Part shown: piece by piece, positions 6,815 to 15,966 of the stretch
How the letters are laid out: each line of letters opens with the position of its first letter
How positions within the stretch are numbered: position 1 is the first letter of the stretch
Source of the DNA: Bryobacter sp.
GTDB taxonomy: Bacteria > Acidobacteriota > Terriglobia > Bryobacterales > Bryobacteraceae
Assembly (NCBI GenBank): GCA_022843625.1
Contig: JALHNH010000041.1
Span: forward strand, 1 to 61,000
DNA length: 61,000 nt
Direction of reading: 5' to 3'
Program-made: the position numbers and the translations under genes
Notes under the pieces: model-generated
Told to the model about the DNA's origin: nothing
The model's input: only the letters and a program-made list of their open reading frames with translations
Databases searched by the model: none

Positions 6815-9786
6815 AGCAAGCCAGCTCTGACGATGAACTGATTCAGGAATACCTGGCCGAGAGCCGCGAACATTTGGCAACAATTGAAAACGACCTCTTG
6901 CAAATCGAGCAGGACGGAAGCGCAATCGACGAACAATTGGTCAACCGGGTCTTTCGTGCCGCTCATTCGATTAAGGGCGGTGCGGGCTTCTTTGATCTCA
7001 CCCGCATTCGTGAACTTGCCCACCGCACCGAAAGCGTTCTCGACATGGTGCGCTCGCGTCAGATGGTGCCTTCTCCCGAGGTAGTCAGCGTCCTGCTTCT
7101 TGCCTTTGACCAGCTCCGCGAGATGCTTGCGCGTTTCGCCGAGAGTAACCAGATAGAGATTACCGATTTTGTTAACGCGCTGGCCGGGCTCACCTCAAGC
7201 CATCTTCCCGAGTCGCGCAAGGCCTCGGTGAACTCGACAGTTTCGCTCGCGATTCCCGGCGCTGCCAGGATGATTGAAATTGCCGCTTTCGATCTGGAGC
7301 AGGCCCGTCGAGGCGGGCGCACCATCTACCTCATCGAATATGACCTGATCAATGACCTGCAACGCAAAGACAAATCTCCTTTGCAGGTGATGAGTCAATT
7401 GTCCAAATGCGGTACGATCCTCGAGTCCCGCTGTGATTTTGCCGGTGTCGGCACTCTTGACGATGAACCCCTGGCCGCATTCTTGTTTGAGGTCCTGTAT
7501 TCTTCGGCTCTCGAGCCCGAATTGATCAATGACTTGCTCGAACTTCCTCCCTCCAGGGTCAAGGTGATAGAGAAGAAGGGCAGCATCAGAACTTTGAGCG
7601 AGCTTGGCGGCGAAGTCGAATCTGTTGTAGCCGCACCTGCGCACCCACAGCCTCCGCTCAGCCTCACCGCCCCGTCAGAGCCAAGCCCAACGCGTAATAC
7701 TCCCGTCGAGGCGACGATACGCTTAAACGTGGAATTACTAGATTCCCTTATGAATCTTGCGGGTGAGATGGTTCTTAGCCGCAATCAGTTGAACGAGGCC
7801 GTGAGCCAGCAGGATATCGGCGAAATCAGAGCCAGTGCTCACCGGCTCAGCCTGGTGACGAGCGAACTGCAGACCGCCGTCGCTCTCACCCGGATGCAAC
7901 CCGTTGGCAGTCTGTTCGCCAAATTCCCTCGCCTCGTCCGTGATCTCGCTCGCGATCTCTCAAAAGAAGCGCAGCTTCAGATTGAGGGCGGGGAGGTTGA
8001 GATTGACAAGTCAATTCTCGAAGGCTTGAGCGACCCGCTCACGCATATGATCCGGAACGCAGTAGATCATGGCCTTGAGACTTCAGAACAACGCAGGGCC
8101 GTCGGCAAAGCTCCACTAGGAACCGTCACGCTGCGCGCACGCCATCAGGCTGGTCAGGTTGTCATAGAGATCGCAGATGACGGCAAGGGGCTGTCGGGCG
8201 AAAAGGTTGCTGCCTCGATGCTCAAGAAAGGCATGATCACTCAGGAGCAGCTGCAAACAATGTCTGAGCGTGACAAGATGATGCTGATCTTTCTGCCAGG
8301 AGTTTCCACAGCCGAAAAGCTCAGTGATGTCTCTGGCCGGGGCGTAGGTATGGATGTCGTTAAAACGAATCTGGACCGCCTTGGCGGCAAAATCGAAATC
8401 GATTCCATGCCGGGTAAGGGAACTTCTTTCCGCATCAAGTTGCCACTCACCCTGGCCATCATTCCCTCACTGTTGATCAGTGAAGGCGGCAGGCGTTTCG
8501 CCATTCCTCAGGTAAACGTTTCGGAGTTGATTCGTATTCCCGCCCGCCAGGTTGGAGAACGGATTGACCATGCCGGAGACCGGCAAGTACTGCTTCTTAG
8601 GGACCGGTTGGTGCCACTCGTACACCTCAGTACCGCTCTTGGGGTTTCGTCCGTTTCTCCCACAGCTTCAGATCAGGCCTGGCTGATCGTTTTGGTGGAC
8701 AGTGGTTCCGCCCAGTACGGACTTGTCGTTGAAGCACTTCATGACACGGTTGAAATTGTGGTCAAACCACTCGGCCGTCACTTGCAGGGTTTGGGCGACT
8801 ATGCCGGTGCGACCATACTTGGCGACGGCCGTGTAGCGCTGATTCTCGATGTGGCTGGAATTGCCACCCGTGTCGGTTTGCGGGAGAGCACTGTCGAGTC
8901 TGCCCGAACTGAAGAGGCTGCAGCACACGCTGGCGAGGCCCGGTCTCTTTTGCTCTTTGAAAACGCGCAGGATGAGCATTGTGCCTTACCAATTGAATTT
9001 GTCACCCGCGTCGAACGAGTTCTGCCAAATCAGATCCAGTATCTTGGAGGCCGGCGTACCTGGCAGTGCGGCAATGGAATCTTGCCCATTCTTGCCTTGT
9101 CCGACATGACCAGGCTCTCTCCGTTGTCTGAAAACCAGCAATGGGTCGTCATCGAATTCGAGCGGCTGGGCCGCAAAATGGGTTTGCTTTGCGCAGAACC
9201 TCTCGACATGGTGGAAGCCTGGATCGAAATCGATCAACACACTCTTCGCCAGCCGGCCATTGCCGGCTCTGCGATCATCAAGGGCCGCACTACATTACTG
9301 GTCGACCTCGGCGAAGTTGCCGCCTCACTGGAACCGGTTGTGGGGGCTGAGCCGCAAATTGCGACTAATGTTTACTCCGATGAGGCGCCTTCGTTTGCTC
9401 GACCCCTCCGTGGCACTGTGCTGGTGGCTGAGGACTCCGACTTCTTCCGCGGACAGATTTGCCGGCTGGTAGAAGCCATAGGCTACAAGACTCTTTCTGC
9501 TCCAGACGGTCAAGCTGCCTGGGAGCTGCTCGATTGCCATGCAGATGAAATTGCGGTAGTTGCTACCGATGTCGAGATGCCACACCTCGACGGCCTGCAG
9601 TTGACGCGCCGGATCCGAGGCGATGGGCGTTTCGACAGCCTTCCCGTGATTGCCTTAAGTTCCCTTGCCGGAGAAACTGAGATCGCGCGCGGGATCGAAG
9701 CGGGCGTCAGCGAGTATCAGGTGAAGCTCGATCCGGATCTTCTGCTGGCCAGCATTGAGAGGGCGATCGAAACCGGAAACGTTTAA
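6811..9786 (+). CDS. cheA: Hybrid chemotaxis histidine kinase CheA (Hpt, kinase, two CheW-like domains, receiver)
   Basis: This 991-residue protein has, in order: an Hpt (P1) domain with phospho-His52 in AAHSIKGGAGF; a middle region of about 170 residues without a clear CheY-binding P2; the P3 dimerisation helices (NLAGEMVLSRNQL); a P4 ATPase domain (HMIRNAVDHGLE, DDGKGL, SGRGVGMDVV); a first CheW-like P5 domain (IPSLLISEGG...); a second CheW-like domain (SLLLFENAQDEHCALP, near residues 705-840); and a C-terminal receiver with its Asp in ATDVEMPHLDG. Hybrid CheAs of this kind are typical of chemosensory systems controlling functions other than flagellar motility. The terminal receiver could act as a phosphate sink or relay. 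ATGA overlap with the STAS gene. Confidence 0.95.
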   Translation: MKQASSDDELIQEYLAESREHLATIENDLLQIEQDGSAIDEQLVNRVFRAAHSIKGGAGFFDLTRIRELAHRTESVLDMVRSRQMVPSPEVVSVLLLAFDQLREMLARFAESNQIEITDFVNALAGLTSSHLPESRKASVNSTVSLAIPGAARMIEIAAFDLEQARRGGRTIYLIEYDLINDLQRKDKSPLQVMSQLSKCGTILESRCDFAGVGTLDDEPLAAFLFEVLYSSALEPELINDLLELPPSRVKVIEKKGSIRTLSELGGEVESVVAAPAHPQPPLSLTAPSEPSPTRNTPVEATIRLNVELLDSLMNLAGEMVLSRNQLNEAVSQQDIGEIRASAHRLSLVTSELQTAVALTRMQPVGSLFAKFPRLVRDLARDLSKEAQLQIEGGEVEIDKSILEGLSDPLTHMIRNAVDHGLETSEQRRAVGKAPLGTVTLRARHQAGQVVIEIADDGKGLSGEKVAASMLKKGMITQEQLQTMSERDKMMLIFLPGVSTAEKLSDVSGRGVGMDVVKTNLDRLGGKIEIDSMPGKGTSFRIKLPLTLAIIPSLLISEGGRRFAIPQVNVSELIRIPARQVGERIDHAGDRQVLLLRDRLVPLVHLSTALGVSSVSPTASDQAWLIVLVDSGSAQYGLVVEALHDTVEIVVKPLGRHLQGLGDYAGATILGDGRVALILDVAGIATRVGLRESTVESARTEEAAAHAGEARSLLLFENAQDEHCALPIEFVTRVERVLPNQIQYLGGRRTWQCGNGILPILALSDMTRLSPLSENQQWVVIEFERLGRKMGLLCAEPLDMVEAWIEIDQHTLRQPAIAGSAIIKGRTTLLVDLGEVAASLEPVVGAEPQIATNVYSDEAPSFARPLRGTVLVAEDSDFFRGQICRLVEAIGYKTLSAPDGQAAWELLDCHADEIAVVATDVEMPHLDGLQLTRRIRGDGRFDSLPVIALSSLAGETEIARGIEAGVSEYQVKLDPDLLLASIERAIETGNV

Positions 9787-9814
9787 TTCTTCAATCCAAG
9801 TAAAAGCGACAAAA

Positions 9815-11488
9815 ATGAACAACTGGAAAATTCAAACCAAGATGCTCGCCGGCTTTGGCGTAGTGCTGACGGTACTGCTATGCCTCGGCATTTATTCGCG
9901 CACACAATTGAATCGAATCGATCTTAGGGCGCACCGGATCATCGATGAAACTCTCTCGGGCGGACAGCTCATCGCCGAATACCGGATTCTCACGCAGGAG
10001 AGGAAACTGCTGCTACGGAATCACCTCGCAGCAACCAGTTCACGCGATATGAGCCAGCTGGAGGCCGAGAATCGACTCCTCATCGAACGGATTGGCAAAG
10101 TCGTTCCCGAATTTGAAAAGACCATTGGCGATGCGAAAAGCCGCGAACTTTTCGCTTCTCTTCAGAAAGAGAGAAGTAGATATCTCGAGCTTTCCAATGA
10201 ACTTATCCAGCTAAGCTCTTCAATGGGCGGCAAGCAGAAAGCCCTCACTTTTTACCAGAAACAGTTCCTCGATCAGCAGCGCCGGCTCGATGATGCCCAG
10301 TCCGTTTTGCTCAGCCATAACCGGCAACAGGGTGAAGAAATGGCCAGGGATATTCTCGCTTCTGTGGATCAGGCCAGTTCGGGGCTGATGATCGGCCTTG
10401 GTCTGGCTCTGGCTGCTGCCTTCGCCAAGACTATGGCCCTTTCGAGGGTTGTTACCCAGCCGATGGGCGAAGTGCTGAGCCAGTTGGAGTCTGTTTCTAG
10501 TGGAGACCTCTCCCGGCAAGTTTCCGCTGACATGCTGGGCCGCCAGGACGAGTTTGGAATTCAGGCTCGTGCCTTGCAGTCCATGTCCAGAAACCTTCGC
10601 AAAATCGTTCAGGACATCAATACAGGCACTCAGAGGCTCGTGATTGCCTCAGCCGAACTCAGTGCCGGTTCTTCCGAGATGAATGCCGGATCTCAGCGCG
10701 CGAGTGACAGAGCACAAAGTGTTGCTGTCGCAGCCGAAGAGATGGACGCAAACTTCAACAATGTTGCGGTGGGAATGGAAGAAACAACCACAAACCTTGC
10801 CTCGGTCGCTGCTGCTACGGCCCAGATGACCAGTACGATTGGCGAAATCTCAACTAATTCCGAGAAGGCTCGCCAGATCACGGATGCTGCTCGATTGCAG
10901 GCCCAACGCATTACAGGGCAAATGCAGACCCTTGGCCAGGCTGCACGCGAGATTGGAAAGGTTACCGAGACTATCAACGAGATCTCTTCCCAAACAAACT
11001 TGCTCGCTCTCAATGCAACGATCGAAGCCGCCCGAGCCGGTGTTGCTGGAAAGGGCTTCGCCGTTGTCGCCAACGAAATCAAAGCCCTTGCTCAACAAAC
11101 CGCTACAGCTACCGACGATATCCGTGCTCGCATTGAAGGCGTGCAAAGTTCAACCTCAAATGGGATCCAGGAGATTGAAAAAATTGGCCATGTGATTCGG
11201 GAGGTCAGCGATATTGTTGGCGTCATCGCATCTGCTATTGAAGAACAGGCTGCATCGACAAGAGGCATCTCCCAAAACATCTCAGAGGCCTCCCTTGGAG
11301 TCGCCGATGCCAACAGCCGGGTGGCCGAGTCCTCAAGCGTTTCCGGTGAAATCGCTCGAGACATCCTTGCCGTAAGACAGATAGCTACCGAGATTTCCAC
11401 CGAGAGCCAGAGCATGAGTGCCGGAGCCGCTGGATTGAACGCGCTTGCCGAACAGCTCAACCGAAGCGTTGCCCAGTTCCAGATCTAG
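9815..11488 (+). CDS. Methyl-accepting chemotaxis protein (membrane-bound)
   Basis: A 557-residue chemoreceptor: an N-terminal membrane helix (MLAGFGVVLTVLLCLGIYS), a periplasmic four-helix-bundle-type sensor of about 160 residues, a second membrane helix (GLMIGLGLALAAAFA), a HAMP domain, and a long cytoplasmic signalling helix with the conserved hairpin tip EISSQTNLLALNATIEAARAG. The C-terminus lacks a CheR-tethering pentapeptide. The start at ATG 9815 is chosen because the signal-anchor follows at once; the frame reaches back to 9755, but that overlaps the end of cheA. It is very similar in its signalling part to the second receptor at 12000. Confidence 0.93.
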   Translation: MNNWKIQTKMLAGFGVVLTVLLCLGIYSRTQLNRIDLRAHRIIDETLSGGQLIAEYRILTQERKLLLRNHLAATSSRDMSQLEAENRLLIERIGKVVPEFEKTIGDAKSRELFASLQKERSRYLELSNELIQLSSSMGGKQKALTFYQKQFLDQQRRLDDAQSVLLSHNRQQGEEMARDILASVDQASSGLMIGLGLALAAAFAKTMALSRVVTQPMGEVLSQLESVSSGDLSRQVSADMLGRQDEFGIQARALQSMSRNLRKIVQDINTGTQRLVIASAELSAGSSEMNAGSQRASDRAQSVAVAAEEMDANFNNVAVGMEETTTNLASVAAATAQMTSTIGEISTNSEKARQITDAARLQAQRITGQMQTLGQAAREIGKVTETINEISSQTNLLALNATIEAARAGVAGKGFAVVANEIKALAQQTATATDDIRARIEGVQSSTSNGIQEIEKIGHVIREVSDIVGVIASAIEEQAASTRGISQNISEASLGVADANSRVAESSSVSGEIARDILAVRQIATEISTESQSMSAGAAGLNALAEQLNRSVAQFQI

Positions 11489-11510
11489 AAACCCGCAAGG
11501 ACTGCAACCC

Positions 11511-11984
11511 ATGACCCAGACCGAAGAACTTCTCGTATCCCGAACTAATCTCCTCGCCGCTTTCAAGCTACGGGAATCGCGCTATGCTCTCGACGCCGCA
11601 ATGGTATTCGAGGTGATTCGTGTAGCTGAGATTAGTCCTGTGCCTCATGCTCCAGCCGAAGTGGTTGGCGTAATCAATCTGCGTGGGCGCATTGTGACCT
11701 TGATCGACATCGGCTTGATCCTAGGCTTCGCTCCCGCCACCATCACCCGCCAGAGTCGAATCTTCATTATCGAAGATCGCGGCGAATATACCGGTTTGCT
11801 GGCTGATCAGGTCAGCGAAGTAACTGAAGTTTCAGATCTTGATTTGCAGGCGCCCCCAGCCAATATTCCCCAAGAGCAATTGAAATTTTGCCGAAACGTT
11901 TATAGGGCCTCGAGTCACGTAGTTTTGCTTCTGGACACTACCGCGCTGCTTGAATCAGTGGGGGCAGGCAGTGTTTCTCAATAA
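11511..11984 (+). CDS. cheW: Chemotaxis coupling protein CheW
   Basis: A 157-residue single-domain CheW (LAAFKLRESRYALDAAMV..., VVGVINLRGRIVTLIDIG is the core motif) that couples receptors to CheA. The start ATG 11511 is preceded by AAGGA at suitable spacing. The frame extends upstream to 11445, but that part overlaps the receptor gene and lacks CheW character. It lies between the two receptor genes in the same direction. Confidence 0.94.
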   Translation: MTQTEELLVSRTNLLAAFKLRESRYALDAAMVFEVIRVAEISPVPHAPAEVVGVINLRGRIVTLIDIGLILGFAPATITRQSRIFIIEDRGEYTGLLADQVSEVTEVSDLDLQAPPANIPQEQLKFCRNVYRASSHVVLLLDTTALLESVGAGSVSQ

Positions 11985-11999
11985 AAAAGGATTTCACAA

Positions 12000-14000
12000 A
12001 TGAGCCTATGGATAAATTTCTGGAGTCAAGCTTCTATCCGTTGCAGAGTACTGCTCGGTGCAAGTTCACTCCTCTTGCCCCTTGCGGTGCTCTTCTACTT
12101 CAATGTTGATCAACTCGCGATAAACATAGATTTTGCTGAAAAGGAAATGAAGGGCAGTGCGGTTCAACGCCCTTTGCTTGGATTGCTGGCACAAAATCCC
12201 CCGCCGGGGGCTGCTGCCGACATGCAGTCTTTTTCACCTCAGCTCGATGCCGTTGCGCAATCTCTGGGGCTGCCGGCCGATTTCTCTGCAAGGCTCTTGG
12301 CTCTTGATGCAAACCGGCGCAATTCCGGACGGAACAGCCAAGAGTCCTGGACCCGCGAACTACGCGCTTCCGTCACAAAGGCAGGCGACGGATCCAATCT
12401 GACGCTAGACCCGGAAATAGACAGTTACTATCTTGCCGACGTCACCTCCGTTGTTACGGCTCAGGCTTTGGATCGACTGAACACAGTAAAGGCATTTGTC
12501 TATTCCCGGCTTGGTGCTCGTCGTGTTAATGATGCCGATCGAGTGCAGATCGCGATTTATCAGGCATTAATGGACGAGTCAGACATGCAGAGGATCAGGG
12601 GTGATCTCGAAACCGCGATTGCAGAGAATGCAAAAGCGCCACGTGGCCCAAGCGCAAGCCTCAAATCGAAGGTCGAACCTCTCGCTTCCGACTACCTGGC
12701 TAAACAGCAGATGCATCTTGGATTCATGTCGAAACTGGTCCAAGGGCAAACGGTCAGCCTGACCGAGTTTGAAGCTTCAGATTCAGCCACCCGCAATTCA
12801 CTACTCGCATTATCGATGGCTGTTTCGGCTGAACTGGACAAAATTCTGGAAATGCGAATTGCCGCCTATGGCAGCTACCGGACAAAGATCGTTCTCGGTA
12901 CTCTCCTCGCTTTGGGCCTGGCTGCCTTCATATTGGTTTCGATTGTCAGTGGCATCACCAGGCCGCTTTCTGCTGTGGTCACAAACTTGATTCAGGTTTC
13001 ACAGAAGGATCTTACGGGTAGCCTGCCAGAGCAGTATCTTCTCCGTGGGGATGAAGTCGGAAAACTCGCACAGGCCAGCCGCTTAATGTCTTCGAGCCTG
13101 AACGGTGTGATGCAGGATTTGCGAGAAAGCGTTGTGGTTCTGCTTCGGTCTGCCTCGCAGTTGGATTCGAGCTCGAAGAGCATGGGCTTGGGCGTCGATT
13201 CAACGGCAAACCGGGCTCAATCTACAGCCGCCGCGGCAGAAGAGTTGAGCTCCAACATCAACTCGATCGCGGTGGCAATGGAAGAAGCCTCTACAAACTT
13301 CAGCAGTGTCGCCTCAGCTTCGGCGCAAATGACGGGGACCATTGCCGGCATTGCCGCCAATTCCGAACAAGCCCGGTCTACGACTTCTCAGGCGAGCCGT
13401 CAGGCCGAGTCGATTCTCGAGCAAATGCAGCGCCTGAGTGAATCGGCAAATGCGATCGGGCAAGTAACCGACACCATCAAGGCGATCTCGGCTCAAACGA
13501 ATCTTCTCGCCCTGAACGCTTCAATTGAGGCAGCGCGGGCTGGTGTTGCCGGCAAAGGCTTTGCTGTTGTCGCTGGCGAGATTAAAGAGCTGGCGCAACA
13601 AACGGCAGCCGCTACAGAAGATATCCGCAGCCGTATTGAGAGTGTTCAAAGTGCAACCCGCAACGGTACTGAAGAAATCTCCCGGGTTTCGGTGATCGTA
13701 GGAGGGGTCAATGATCTGGTCAACTCGATTGCCGCAGCCATCCAGCAACAATCGATGACTGCTCAGGACATTTCTCGCAACATCGACGAAGCTGCTATCG
13801 GGATGAAAGATGCAAATCTTCGAGTGGCTGAATCCTCGTCGGTTTCCCTCGAAATCGCCCGAGACGCCGCGAACGTCAACCAGGTGGCGGCACAACTCAA
13901 TGCGGCCAACGTTCAGGTTCAAAATCATGCCGATGGGTTGAACGCTATGGCCACGAAACTCAACCACACCATCGATCAGTTCTCGGTCAGGTTGCACTAA
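12000..14000 (+). CDS. Methyl-accepting chemotaxis protein (second receptor)
   Basis: A 666-residue chemoreceptor: an N-terminal membrane helix (about residues 18-38), a large extracytoplasmic sensor region of about 250 residues resembling nitrate/nitrite-sensing or helical-bundle sensors (not firmly assigned), a second membrane helix near 295-320, HAMP, and a signalling hairpin with AISAQTNLLALNASIEAARAG. An AAGGA lies about 10 bases before ATG 12000. Its signalling domain closely matches the receptor at 9815, which suggests gene duplication with replacement of the sensor part. Confidence 0.93.
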   Translation: MSLWINFWSQASIRCRVLLGASSLLLPLAVLFYFNVDQLAINIDFAEKEMKGSAVQRPLLGLLAQNPPPGAAADMQSFSPQLDAVAQSLGLPADFSARLLALDANRRNSGRNSQESWTRELRASVTKAGDGSNLTLDPEIDSYYLADVTSVVTAQALDRLNTVKAFVYSRLGARRVNDADRVQIAIYQALMDESDMQRIRGDLETAIAENAKAPRGPSASLKSKVEPLASDYLAKQQMHLGFMSKLVQGQTVSLTEFEASDSATRNSLLALSMAVSAELDKILEMRIAAYGSYRTKIVLGTLLALGLAAFILVSIVSGITRPLSAVVTNLIQVSQKDLTGSLPEQYLLRGDEVGKLAQASRLMSSSLNGVMQDLRESVVVLLRSASQLDSSSKSMGLGVDSTANRAQSTAAAAEELSSNINSIAVAMEEASTNFSSVASASAQMTGTIAGIAANSEQARSTTSQASRQAESILEQMQRLSESANAIGQVTDTIKAISAQTNLLALNASIEAARAGVAGKGFAVVAGEIKELAQQTAAATEDIRSRIESVQSATRNGTEEISRVSVIVGGVNDLVNSIAAAIQQQSMTAQDISRNIDEAAIGMKDANLRVAESSSVSLEIARDAANVNQVAAQLNAANVQVQNHADGLNAMATKLNHTIDQFSVRLH

Positions 14001-14024
14001 CCCTCGAAGGATTCAAGTTCCATC

Positions 14025-15110
14025 GTGATTCATCCCCTACCGATTCCCGGAAAGCTTCGCACTCTGATCGTCGACGATACTGCTCTCTATCGCCGTGCCG
14101 TTACGGATGCCCTTTCTGGGATTCCGGCCCTTGAGCTTATCGGCACGGCCAGCAATGGCCGTCTGGCACTGGCCAAACTCGAAGAGCTTCAACCCGACCT
14201 GATGACCCTCGATATCGAAATGCCTGAGCTCAATGGCATCGAAGTGTTGGAGGCGATTTCGAGCTGGCGTAAGAAGCCGGCAGTCATTGTGCTGAGCGCC
14301 CTTACGGTTCAGGGCAGCAATCTCACCATGCGAGCCCTCGAACTGGGTGCTTTTGATTTTGTCACCAAACCTGAAGGCGTGCGCAGTCTTGAAATACTCA
14401 AAGCAAGTCTTGCCCCAAGAATTCAGGCCTTTGCCGAACGAGCTCTTGCTCGTGAGCTGTTGCACAAGTGTGCAATGGCCAGCCAGACAATCGCGCCAGT
14501 TCCTCCAAGGCCCGGCTTGAAAGGAAAAAAGCTCATTGTCATTGGCGTATCAACCGGTGGCCCTCAGGCTTTGGCTCAAGTCCTGCCGCTTTTGCCCGCA
14601 GATTTGAGTGTGCCGATTCTGATCGTTCAACACATGCCGCCACTGTTCACCAAAGCCCTGGCTGAAAGCCTCCAACGCAAGTGTGCAATCAAAATCAAAG
14701 AAGCTGAGGATGGCGAGTTCGCTCGCCCCGGGCTGGCCTATCTCGCTCCCGGAGGAAGACAAATGAAAATCAAGTCCCTCGTCAATGGAGAAATGCGGCT
14801 TGATGTCAACGATGACCCACATGAAAATCATTGCCGGCCCTCTGTTGACTATCTCTTCCGTTCTGTTGCACTCCAAACACCAGGTGCGGCCATTGGGGTC
14901 ATTCTTACCGGAATGGGCAACGATGGAGCGCAGGGACTGAAGCTCCTCAAACGAAGTGGCTGCCCCACCATCGCGCAAGATGAGGCTAGTTGTGTTGTTT
15001 ACGGTATGCCCCGGGAGGCTGTTGCTACCGGGGCAGTCGACGACGTGCTTCCCCTGAACAACGTTGCCGGTCATCTCCTCAACTTGCTAGGTCAGGCCAA
15101 GCTCTCATGA
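14025..15110 (+). CDS. cheB: Chemotaxis protein-glutamate methylesterase CheB
   Basis: A 361-residue protein with an N-terminal receiver (phospho-acceptor Asp63 in TLDIEMPELNG) and a C-terminal methylesterase domain. The catalytic Ser lies in VSTGGPQAL, the His in QHMPP, and the Asp in GMGNDGAQGL. It removes methyl groups from receptor glutamates and balances CheR. The start is GTG at 14025. The stop overlaps the cheR start as ATGA. Confidence 0.95.
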   Translation: MIHPLPIPGKLRTLIVDDTALYRRAVTDALSGIPALELIGTASNGRLALAKLEELQPDLMTLDIEMPELNGIEVLEAISSWRKKPAVIVLSALTVQGSNLTMRALELGAFDFVTKPEGVRSLEILKASLAPRIQAFAERALARELLHKCAMASQTIAPVPPRPGLKGKKLIVIGVSTGGPQALAQVLPLLPADLSVPILIVQHMPPLFTKALAESLQRKCAIKIKEAEDGEFARPGLAYLAPGGRQMKIKSLVNGEMRLDVNDDPHENHCRPSVDYLFRSVALQTPGAAIGVILTGMGNDGAQGLKLLKRSGCPTIAQDEASCVVYGMPREAVATGAVDDVLPLNNVAGHLLNLLGQAKLS

Positions 15111-15955
15111 AACTGCTGGCCAGCGAGCATGCTCTTGTCTTTGATTACATTTATTCGATTTCAGCGATCGTGCTCGAAGCAGGCAAAGACTATCTCGTTG
15201 AGGGTCGCCTGTCTGCCTTGGCCGAAACTAGCGGCTGTGCTTCGTTTGAAGAATTGATTCGCAAGGCCAAAGCCGACGCCTCGGGTGTACTCAAACGCAA
15301 AATCATTGATGGCATTACTACCGGCGAGACTCTCTTCTTTCGTGATACCAGTCCATTTGATCTGCTCCGTCACAAGCTCATTCCAGAACTCATTGACCGT
15401 CAGGCGCGCAGCTCGCTCAAGCCTCCAATCCGGATTTGGAGTGCGGCCTGTTCCACCGGCCAGGAACTCTACAGCATAGCGATTCTTTTACGCGGGATGC
15501 TCGGCGATCCACACCGTTACAATATTCGCCTGACGGGCACCGATCTTTCCGACGAGGCTGTCGCCAGAGCCAGTGCCGGTTACTACAACTCCATCGAGAT
15601 GGGGCGTGGCCTCAGTGATGTATTGCGCGCGCAGAACTTTACTGCTGACACAAAGGGATGGAAGATTCGTGACGAATTGCGCGCACTCACCAGCTTTCGA
15701 CGGCTCAATCTGATGGAAGACTTCACCAGCATGGGTAAATTCGACATCATCTTTTGCCGCAATGTCGCCATTTACTTTAATGAAAAGGATAAGGCTTCAC
15801 TGTTTCAGCGGCTTTCCCAGCGGCTTGAGCCCCATGGCTCGCTCATTATCGGATCGATGGAGAACCTCGGCACCTCTTGCCCTCAACTCGAATCCAATCG
15901 ACACCTCCGGGCCGTTTACTACAAGCTGTTACAAGGAAAGGCTCAAGCTGCCTGA
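15107..15955 (+). CDS. cheR: Chemotaxis protein methyltransferase CheR
   Basis: A 282-residue SAM-dependent methyltransferase with a helical N-domain (including GETLFFRD) and a C-terminal Rossmann domain (IWSAACSTGQELYSIA is the SAM-binding motif; DIIFCRNVAIYF is the conserved late motif). The classical motif has E-E-P-Y after STGQ; here it is E-L-Y. No TPR extension. The start at ATG 15107 overlaps the cheB stop (ATGA); the open frame further upstream lies inside cheB. Confidence 0.94.
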   Translation: MKLLASEHALVFDYIYSISAIVLEAGKDYLVEGRLSALAETSGCASFEELIRKAKADASGVLKRKIIDGITTGETLFFRDTSPFDLLRHKLIPELIDRQARSSLKPPIRIWSAACSTGQELYSIAILLRGMLGDPHRYNIRLTGTDLSDEAVARASAGYYNSIEMGRGLSDVLRAQNFTADTKGWKIRDELRALTSFRRLNLMEDFTSMGKFDIIFCRNVAIYFNEKDKASLFQRLSQRLEPHGSLIIGSMENLGTSCPQLESNRHLRAVYYKLLQGKAQAA

Positions 15956-15966
15956 TTTATAATCCA

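Noticed and set aside
11460..11488. CheR-tethering pentapeptide at the receptor C-termini
   Set aside because: Both receptors end in ordinary sequence (VAQFQI and QFSVRLH); no N-W-E-T-F-like motif.
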